Source of the DNA: Adiantum capillus-veneris | Taxonomy: Eukaryota; Streptophyta; Polypodiopsida; Polypodiales; Pteridaceae | Direction of reading: 5' to 3' | Length of the DNA stretch: 64,000 bases | Assembly: GCA_014529385.2 (NCBI GenBank) | Contig: CM043953.1 | Location: 74,384,872 to 74,448,871, forward strand | Shown here: positions 56,826 through 64,000 of the stretch, piece after piece | Layout of the letters: each line of letters begins with the position of its first letter | Numbering within the stretch: the stretch's first letter is position 1 | The notes under the pieces: generated by a model | Told to the model about the DNA's origin: nothing | Database searches by the model: none | What the model saw: the letters and a program-made list of their open reading frames with translations, nothing else | Made by a program: the position numbers and the translations under genes

Positions 56826-57582
56826 ATTAATGAAAAAAGCATTCTTTTGAATATGATTAGCTAGTATATAATTTCATATGGACACTTAAGAACAACAAAA
56901 TCAAACAATTCAAACATTTGTATATGAAATACTCTTCACAACCGCGTTACCAACCAAGTATTCCATATACTTAATACTTAAAAAATTAATTGCACATGCA
57001 CATACAAATTATATGACGTTCATATCGCCAGGTTAACGACCTGAACACCACATTTATGCAAAAACAGGTGCTTCTAACAAACGACACTCTATTAGCCACG
57101 CTACCAGTTGAGTGCCGCCTGAATCTAAGGAGAAATAATGGCTTGCATACAAACATCATATAGCCGTGTTATCAATCAATGTCCATATGTTTTTTGGGAA
57201 AGGGGATGGGAAGTTAACTTACCATAAGGATACTAGATTCTCCGTGTTACAGACGTAGTACTTAGACAGTAAGCCAATACTTACCACAAGGACACCATCT
57301 TCCCCGCGTCACCGAGGTGATGTCCCCGTGGTAAGCAATGTTCCGTAGAACAGCTTACGCACACACTCCCATTGTGTGGTAAGGTACCTTATGACTACCA
57401 TGCAATACGACAAAAGGCACGCTACCACACAACGCATACACACACAGAACACATACCCGGATCGTGTGGTCGAGTACTCCGCTACTGCCGTGCACTACGA
57501 TGCTGAGCATGCTCCCACACGACCCCTTCTCTCCCTTCTCTCCCTCTCTCCTCTCTCCTCTCGACATACCTGCAAAGGTGGT

Positions 57583-57583
<1 letters not shown>

Positions 57584-57652
<69 letters not shown>
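57584..57652. repeat. (CT)n microsatellite in hAT-2
   Basis: About 34 CT units with one interruption (TCTATC). Confidence 0.95.
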
Positions 57653-57656
<4 letters not shown>

Positions 57657-57899
57657 AAGATGAAACAAAGAAATAACACCCAGCAGGAGCAATCAGACCC
57701 ATTTATATATAATTCTGCGGTCTCGTCAGGCTTTTTAGTATTCCCAACTGGCCCGCAGGGAAAATGAAAAAGCCCAGCGGAATTTTAGTGGGTTTCTAGG
57801 TCACCTTAACCGGATTCTTTGTGATCATGTTAAGTGTAATCATGTAAATGTGTCAATGAGACCTTGTGATCACACAAAATTTATGATAATGACGTAAAT

Positions 57900-57911
57900 A
57901 TGAAATCCCTG
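57900..57911 (+). repeat. hAT-2 right TIR
   Basis: ATGAAATCCCTG, complement of the left end, followed by CTTTGAAA. Confidence 0.9.
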
Positions 57912-58324
57912 CTTTGAAAAAATGCTCTTTGATCCTCTTAGCATTGCTACTTAACACATGGTGACAGGACTTTCACTTCTAGCGAGATGCAGTTTGTCCT
58001 AGCACTATTTCATGCACGTACATCCACTCATGACCACAAACCATGTTGCACGAAAGAGATCTATAAAAAATAGACAATTGTAATTTGTAAGTTGATCCTT
58101 TTATTAGTCACATGTGAAGTACACAATTTATTAATTGATTATGTAAAAAAGTAGACAGTACGTACTCAATCGTATCCAACAATAATTTTTCATTGTACGC
58201 ACATATCCAAAAAGAGAATATAATTCATTGTTTAGGTCTTTGGAATAAATTTTGCATACTTTATACCTACAAATGATAAGAATCGTACCCTAAACAATAT
58301 TTCACCGCATCGAACAATCGAGAA

Positions 58325-59268
58325 GTGTGAGCATAATACTGTAATAATACTCTAACTCAACGCGATGGTACTAATGATCAATTTTATATTGTAGCTACAA
58401 TATCATGATTTTTTTACAGATCACAGTTGTAAAAACAATCTGTATTGATCATTGCATATCTTCTTGGAAGTGTGAGAAACTACTCTAACACAATAAGATG
58501 ATAACATTATTGTAGTTGAAGCACTTCTAGTGGTACAAGATAAACATCAAGTACGTCCAAGAAACTTATAATTAGAAATATTTCCCAAAGTGTGAGCAAA
58601 TGCTCTAACACAACAAGGTGATAACATTATTATAGTTGAAGCACTTCTAACCATACAAGATAAACATCAAATGCTCTAACACAACAAGGTGATAACATTA
58701 TTATAGTTGAAGCACTTCTAACCATACAAGATAAACATCAAGCACAATAACAAAGCTTCGTGAATAACTTGGTCAAACTTCTATTATGTGTGAGTATATC
58801 ACTCTAACACAAAGACTCAAAGAAATTCCTAATTCTATATTCATTTTGAAGTGCATGTGACATAAACTCAAACACAAAAAATATGAATGATTAAAACCTA
58901 TATAAATGTATGGAATATTTAGCATAATAACACAAAATCTTAAGCACAAGATAATACTACAACCTAGATCTTAGAAAATAAAAATCATAAACATTAATTT
59001 ATATCCTTTGCACGTCCATATTTGAGTAAAGTTTCTCATCTCTCCAGCAAAAAATCTAAGTCTGTAAATTTTGGGAGTAAAATCTTAATGTAAGTGAAAA
59101 AACTGATTATCTCTAGTGAGAGTAAACACTTTTACTCTAGCACAAAGGTAAATAATTACTATTTACAATACATACCTATCTTCATGTGTGAGTATATACT
59201 CCAACACAATGATAGTTGGCTACAAAACCTAATCTTCTCCTCTTTAAGTGTGAGAAAACTCCAACATA
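58325..59268. repeat. Dispersed hairpin-like motif array, eight copies
   Basis: The motif GTGTGAG, 4-20 bp spacer, CTC(T/C)AACACA recurs at about 58325, 58470, 58590, 58788, 58853 (weak), 59115, 59185 and 59247. The two halves are imperfect complements. The surrounding sequence is AT-rich and mostly unlike from copy to copy, apart from a local duplication at 58599-58740. No coding potential. Confidence 0.75.
58599..58740. repeat. Tandem duplication of about 72 bp
   Basis: Two near-perfect copies from AAATGCTCTAACACAACAAG to AGATAAACATCAA. A more diverged third copy lies at 58480-58552. Confidence 0.85.
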
Positions 59269-59755
59269 GAAAGACCACAGTTTTAATTTTTACAGCTATT
59301 TAAAAATATTCATTAAAAACTAACAACAAAAACAAACTCTACTACAAATTATAATAATCAAAATTTAATTATAGCATTAATTTTTTTAATAAACAACTAA
59401 AATCTTTATTTTTTTTAAATCACGTTTTTAAAAGGGAGAAGAGGGTTACTTTTTTCAGACCATTTGATACTTGATTGTGTGAAATGTTGTTGGGGGCCAC
59501 CTGTGGTTAAAATATATATACTCTACACTTCGATTGAAGTTTTTCTTTGATTGAAGTTTTTTGTCGATCGAATTGCAGAGAAGTAATACAGAGGGCCGAA
59601 TTCTATGACGTGTCACTGTATAATACGATCGTTTTATTTTATCAAACATATTATGCGGTTGAATCTTGATGTTTTGTAACGTGATTTTGTTAAAAATTAT
59701 AGTGTTCAGTTAACTTCATGTTGATTTTAAGTGCTTTTTAAAAAGTGGCCTTGGG

Positions 59756-59762
59756 TATATAA
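59756..59762 (+). promoter_or_regulatory. TATA box before a decayed gene
   Basis: TATATAA in GGGTATATAAGTGAC, about 93 bp before ATG at 59849; the interval has the look of a short 5' untranslated region. Confidence 0.45.
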
Positions 59763-59848
59763 GTGACTTTCTACTTTTAAACTTCATTTCTCACATTCAC
59801 AAATCTCTAGCTCTAAGATCTCTTGCCATCTTCTTTGCAAACGAACCC

Positions 59849-61560
59849 ATGGCAACGTCTTGTGACACACTTCTCGCACAACTGAAAAAGGTGGGACTTG
59901 CGAATCAAGCACATGAGCTAGCTAGTGTGTTTGAGGGGATGATCAACATGTAGACCACTGCCAACCTACATGCAGAGGCATTCCAAAGCTTTCTTGACTA
60001 CATGGCATAGCACATGGAAGAATATGCAATAGTGTTTAAGGGATTCGACATGGTGTGGTTGCCAATGGATTTCCGGAAACACCTCTACGTGATCGACAAA
60101 AACTTTTGCTTTTGTTTGTTGAGGTTTATTAAAGGGCTCACTAAAGTTTAAATGGGACTATAGGACAGAGGAAGAGCATGACCTCATAGACTTGGGTATG
60201 GGGTGCATAGGCACCCAATTCATTTATTGGGACATGGTTCTTGTCTTGCTTGTTCTTGAGAGCACGTAGAAGGGAAAATCAAAGAAATCGCTTCTGATCA
60301 TTGTGGAGGAATCAAATGAAGCTATCAAAGAGGTTGATGAGCAGAATGAAGCATCTATGGCACTTGTCCTCTTGCAAGAGCCCAACTTTACTAATAACGA
60401 GGAAGATTAGATGATAGAGGGAGACGAGGTGTTGGAGAAAGTCCCTGACCTCCAAATTTGACTTTGCATGTAGTGACAGTGGATGTCATCATTTTGTTTT
60501 CCTTGACGACATTGCAAAAACACTAGGACTCATAGAAGATGAGTAGCCCTTACTACTTGCTATGTATGCGGGCATGAGGGATCCCAATGAAAGGTAGAGA
60601 AGGTCAATTTTCAAATTTATTTTGAAGACCAAAGTCTCCCATCAAGCCTCTCTTTCCTCCCCAGTAAAAATGAACAGAGGTTAGTGCAAACATTGGCAAG
60701 GACCCTTGTGGAAATCAAAACATGTGCCCCCTTTTATGAGAGCATCTCGAAAAGCGCTTTCCATCCACACAAACCGTTGATTCCTATGGGTGGAGATGAT
60801 TGCTCTAGCATCAACCTTACTAGGAAAACTCTTGAAGATATGGATAAAGACACTGAGGTAAACATGTTTTAACCTAATCAACTGTCTATGGTTCCTTACA
60901 ACAAGTGTTAAAGTCCTTTAAAATGTTTTACAGACCGCATACCATGTTTATAAGTTCGCAATGCATATTGGGGGTTGTTGCAACATGCCCATGGGTAGGG
61001 ATAGCTCCTTCTGGGACTACTTAAGCATCCTAGGACCATTGATTCTTTGAGTTTCTCACACTGAGCTCTCTAAGCATGGTACTATGGAATGAGAGAGGAT
61101 CATCCTGCTGCTACAGCACCTCATTGGTAGGAGGAGGGTCTCACAGCTGGGTTCTTGTCAGCTTTTTGGGAGAGGTTGTGGGACTCGAGACAATCGCGGC
61201 AAGTCACTTTGTTCTAGTGATTGGTTGCACATTGAGCCACAACAACTGAGGGCTGGCTAGTACATAGTGGTCTCTCGACAGCATGCGCAGCTTATGACCA
61301 TCCTGTGGAGAGTCAGCACCATTGTCTTTGGGATTGTCGTTTGGCACAATAGGTTTGGCTTTGTGTCCTTTGGTTGATGCCAGCTCTTTCCACGACACGA
61401 CAGTACACTTGGGGGGTAGCTGCTTGGTCCACTCTCACAGGCCTGACACTTCAGTTTGAGCTATCCTCCACCAATAGGATGATAGTGATGCAAGGGGGGT
61501 CGACCTACACTCTAGCCTGCTACTACAGAGCTTACTCCACAGGAGTGGTGTAGTGAGGGA
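59849..61560 (+). pseudogene. Decayed gene of unknown function
   Basis: Starts MATSCDTLLAQLKKVGLANQ and AHELASVFEGMINM, then a stop. Coding-like pieces continue in changing frames: LLIIVEESNEAIKEVDEQNE, HHFVFLDDIAKTLGLIEDE, TLVEIKTCAPFYESISKSAF, HIGGCCNMPMGRDSSFWDYL and YTLACYYRAYSTGV. There are too many stops for a working gene. I do not recognise the family; a host gene or a mobile-element gene are both possible. Confidence 0.35.
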
Positions 61561-62126
61561 GAAGAGTGTTGGGTGCTCATCTATGGCCTAACACTCTGGT
61601 TCATCTGGCGAGCCTGCTGCTTCCGCATCTTTGAGGCTTGCCCTATACCACCAGTAGAGATTGTTTGAGATCTTTGGCTAGAGCTGATCCACACTCTCAG
61701 AGGACAATTTGAGAGACTCCAGGGCAGCTCCGATCGCATGCGAGAGCGTAGAGGGGCTTTCCTTCGACTCTGGTGCCCTGGGCCTTTCTTCACCATGGCC
61801 CAAGGTGTGTTGAGATGGCACTACCACCCACCTGTGTGGCTTTTCCCTCCTCCCATCTCTTGATTTAGCCTCATTGTACATATGTTGTTTTTCATTGGGA
61901 TAGTCTCCTCCTTATGTTTGATGTAGCCCTCTCTAGCAGAGGTGGTTGTAGCCCCATGGGAAGTTTCAGTAACTAATAGAAGAATCTTTTTCTTAGATTT
62001 TTTTTTTTTGAAAAGCGGCCCTCGTTAGCCCTCCCCTTGAAGTAGAGGCATTTATGCCTCTAGTTCCATAATTGCGTTGATTGACTAGTAGAGAATCCAA
62101 TATCTAGTTGCCTTTTGAAATAGCCA
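61560..62126. other. No gene recognised; contains a perfect palindrome
   Basis: Short overlapping minus-strand ORFs (61581-61881) have no recognisable domain. A T-run is at 61998-62010. The inverted repeat AGAGGCATTTATGCCTCT lies at 62045-62062. Confidence 0.5.
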
Positions 62127-62714
62127 TTACATTTGGCCATTGGTAAGATTTCTGGGATATTCACCTGTTTTCAAGAAAAGCAATAGATAAGGCTCCCTGG
62201 CTAGAGCATCAATGATCAAAAACTCAAACTGCCTTTGAGTAACTTGGAAGCCTACGCCTTCCAAAATTTTGTGCCAATATCCACCAAGATCCCAGGTAAA
62301 GAATAGGATTGTCACTTGCAATGTCCTAACAATAATAGTTTTTGCCTCATGCAAAAAAGGATAGGATTTGTAACCACCATAAGTGAAAGGATAATTGAGT
62401 AGTTTAGCTCCTTCCAAGAAAATACTTAAAATCATGATCCCCAAGAATGCACCAAGAGTCCTCCATCTACGGCTTCCTTGTTGATGTGGCAAGTCCCAGT
62501 TTTCTTCAGAACCTAGCTTACCGTTATTACTGAAGCGAGCAAAAGAGTCATTATTCTCTTGGGTGCTGTCAAAAAGGTCCACTGCCTTTGTCATGGCCAT
62601 GAGCCATGGTCTCTTTGGAATAATTGGGTAGATCTCCCCCTTAGGGACCTTTGAGTTCTGAATAGAAACATCATTCACAAGATCACAAGATTTTGTAGAC
62701 TCACCAATTGTCAA
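62127..62714 (-). CDS. Unidentified 195-codon ORF behind Gypsy-3 gag
   Basis: An open frame with a polar N-terminal half (KAVDLFDSTQENNDSFARF) and a hydrophobic C-terminal half. Two stretches could span a membrane or form a core: LGAFLGIMILSIFLEGAKLL and TIIVRTLQVTILFFTWDLGG. It follows gag on the same strand after a Pro/Thr/Lys-rich stretch (62720-63190). Not recognised. It could be an extra element ORF, a captured host piece or the remnant of something nested. Confidence 0.35.
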   Translation of the reverse strand: MTIGESTKSCDLVNDVSIQNSKVPKGEIYPIIPKRPWLMAMTKAVDLFDSTQENNDSFARFSNNGKLGSEENWDLPHQQGSRRWRTLGAFLGIMILSIFLEGAKLLNYPFTYGGYKSYPFLHEAKTIIVRTLQVTILFFTWDLGGYWHKILEGVGFQVTQRQFEFLIIDALAREPYLLLFLKTGEYPRNLTNGQM

Positions 62715-63193
62715 ATCTAAAATGCCAGTTTTTTGTCGTGGCTAAGACTTCCTCCCGATTGACTCTCCCTTGGCCTTCATCTTTTCTTCCCTTTGTGAAT
62801 CTTCTTCATGTATAGTGTTCTTAACTCCCATGGTGTCCACCTCTTCTACCTTGATCTTAAGTTTTGCTACTCCTTTGATGTCCTCCTCCACTTTGGTCTT
62901 TTCCTTACTTCAAGACTAATGACATTCACTACCTGGTTACCAGCTAGTGGTGGTGGTAAAGGTGGAATGAGGGTATGTGGTGATGGTTGTGGTTGTGGTT
63001 GCACGGGTCATTGTAGGATTTTCACATGTGGTGCTTGTTTTGGTGGCCTTGGTGATGGTGGTCTTGCTTTTGGTGGTGAGAGTTGGTTTTGTCTTGCTCC
63101 TCTGTTGAAATTTTGTCTCCTTGGGTGTGGGAAATAATACATACCATGGTCGTCTTCTCCACAATTTTAGCCGTGGTATTCTTGGTTTTTTCT

Positions 63194-63920
63194 TCATTGT
63201 CCTCTCCCTTGCTCTTGATTGTGGTTGTGTGCATGCCCTTGTTGCACCAAATGCATAGATAGATTCTCAAGATGAGTAGTGATGCGACTCAGCAGGTCTT
63301 GATGCTCTTCTGATGTCTCATGTGGTTGGGTTCTTTGAGCAACTATTGCAGTTACTGGGGTTAGTTGGACTGAGCTTGATTCCTCTAACTCGTTGACTCT
63401 TGCTTGCATGCACAGCTTCTTGTATTTAAGGTGGGATACTTCCACTACCAATTCATACGTTGTAGGGAATCTCCCCTTCACCTTCTATTTAAGCGGCGAC
63501 CAAAGGTCAGCAATGAAACCGTCCTTCTTCAACAAATTAGGTGCTCCTTAACCTTCCTCCAGTGAGGCAACCCATAGCTCCCACAAATCCACAAACTTGG
63601 ATTTGTAAGTGGCATACTCTAGCAGACTTCCCTGCTTTAACTCTGTTAGCAACTGCCATAACTTTTCTAAGGTTGTGCCTCCACCAAACCTCTTCACAAA
63701 TGTAGCACCTGGTAAGTCCCATGCATCCTTGGTAGGCTTGGGGCAAAGCATTGTACCAAGACTTGGCCTCTACTTTCATCAGTAGAGGAAATATTCGTAG
63801 CCATGAGGCGTCATAATCCTTGTTGGAAACCACACAAGCAATGTCAAAGTTATCCAAAAAATCAGTGGTGATGTCTTCTCCCTTCTTGCCACTGAATGTG
63901 GGAAAATAGACACTTGCCAT
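63194..63920 (-). pseudogene. Gypsy-3 gag
   Basis: FPTFSGKKGEDITTDFLDNFDIAC, FPLLMKVEAKSWYNALPQAY, RFGGGTTLEKLWQLLTELKQ and FVDLWELWVASLEEG are ordered blocks of the retrotransposon-gag domain (FxG-ED-xxFLxxF, EAxxWYxxL, LxxLKQGSxxEYxxxF). A coiled-coil-like VSHLKYKKLCMQARVNELEE and a Gln/His-rich tail follow (63194-63481). The start ATG (63918-63920) is kept because similarity begins at once. Fossil. Confidence 0.8.
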
Positions 63921-64000
63921 GGTAGCAAATCAATGAGCAGAAAATTAAATTTTCTTGTTTTTGTTTTTGAATGACATAGTGATTCATAAAGGTTTATACA

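Larger units (their letters stand above)
51126..57911 (+). mobile_element. hAT-2: hAT DNA transposon nested in hAT-1
   Basis: 6786 bp with terminal inverted repeats CAGGGATTTCAT and ATGAAATCCCTG. The 8-bp duplications are CTTTGAAC (51118-51125) and CTTTGAAA (57912-57919), matching at 7 of 8. Subterminal regions carry inverted GGG(C)TTTTTCATTTTCCCTG blocks (51297-51320 and 57750-57775) and several GTGATCACG/CACGTGATCACG motifs. Inside are a plus-strand transposase (52445-54646), a minus-strand gene-like region (54761-56134) and a (CT)n run (57584-57652). Confidence 0.9.
49262..58060 (-). mobile_element. hAT-1: old minus-strand hAT transposase region, interrupted by hAT-2
   Basis: On the minus strand, a decayed BED-finger-like segment (NAKRIKEHFFK, about 57915-57960) continues across hAT-2 into VGPCTLPP (below 51120). 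A DUF659 block follows: FGCTIALDE and NVTIIITNNASNYKGAGLAI, 50277-50530. The late hAT block HTPLHSAAFALDPIFQ...NSEVMYGF lies at 49390-49480. Terminal repeats and target duplication were not found, so the limits are those of recognisable coding sequence. The C-terminal dimerisation block is not seen left of 49262. Many stops and frame changes; an old copy. Confidence 0.7.
62127..63920 (-). mobile_element. Gypsy-3: Gypsy gag region, fossil, cut by window edge
   Basis: A minus-strand gag with a following ORF; the 5' end and LTR lie beyond 64000. No protease or RT is seen before 62127. It may be a truncated Gypsy or a gag-only (TR-GAG-like) non-autonomous element. Broken in several places. Confidence 0.65.

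Noticed and set aside
58325-59268. CRISPR-like spacing of repeated motifs
   Set aside because: The genome is clearly plant nuclear, the repeats are short and variable, and spacers are irregular.

Overview
This window is repeat-rich land-plant nuclear DNA. The evidence is Ty1/Copia elements primed by initiator tRNA-Met, Ty3/Gypsy elements primed by plant tRNA-Asp, an En/Spm (CACTA) transposon with plant TnpD/DUF4218/DUF4216 and Transposase_24-type domains, two BED/DUF659-type plant hAT transposons, and a captured fragment of a plant-specific HIPP metal-binding gene. The species cannot be named from the sequence. No intact host gene is visible; most of the 64 kb is mobile DNA stacked inside mobile DNA.

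Layout. 1-1193 and probably 14011-14822: remains of a minus-strand host gene with an FCP1/NIF-like phosphatase domain. It is split by Gypsy-1 (1194-14010, plus strand; LTRs differ by about 6% by eye). 14823-48046: Gypsy-2 (minus strand), the oldest element, which holds two Copia insertions. Copia-A is at 15863-21155 (LTR differences about 2%). Copia-B is at 25700-44017 (about 7%). Copia-B itself holds a CACTA transposon (27366-34770) and a very young, apparently whole minus-strand Copia-C (35680-40871, LTRs identical by eye). Target-site duplications are exact for Copia-A (CAATC), Copia-B (ACAAC), CACTA (GTT) and Copia-C (CCCAA), so the nesting order is well supported.

48047-49260: unassigned flank. 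49262 to about 58060: an old minus-strand hAT transposase, interrupted inside its BED-finger region by a plus-strand hAT (51126-57911, 12-bp TIRs, 8-bp duplication matching at 7 of 8). 58325-59268: a dispersed array of eight short hairpin-like motifs. 59756-61560: a decayed gene-like segment behind a TATA box. 62127-63920: a minus-strand Gypsy gag followed by an unidentified ORF.

Points of most interest: (1) a HIPP gene fragment, from the HMA metal-site region to its CaaX end, captured inside the CACTA and bracketed by direct repeats; (2) the repeated GTGTGAG...CTCYAACACA motif beside the old hAT; (3) an opposite-strand gene with half a RING-H2 finger inside the inner hAT; (4) coding segments downstream of integrase in both Gypsy elements that carry retropepsin-like, and in one case zinc-knuckle-like, signatures. 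Ages are relative only; they rest on by-eye LTR comparison.
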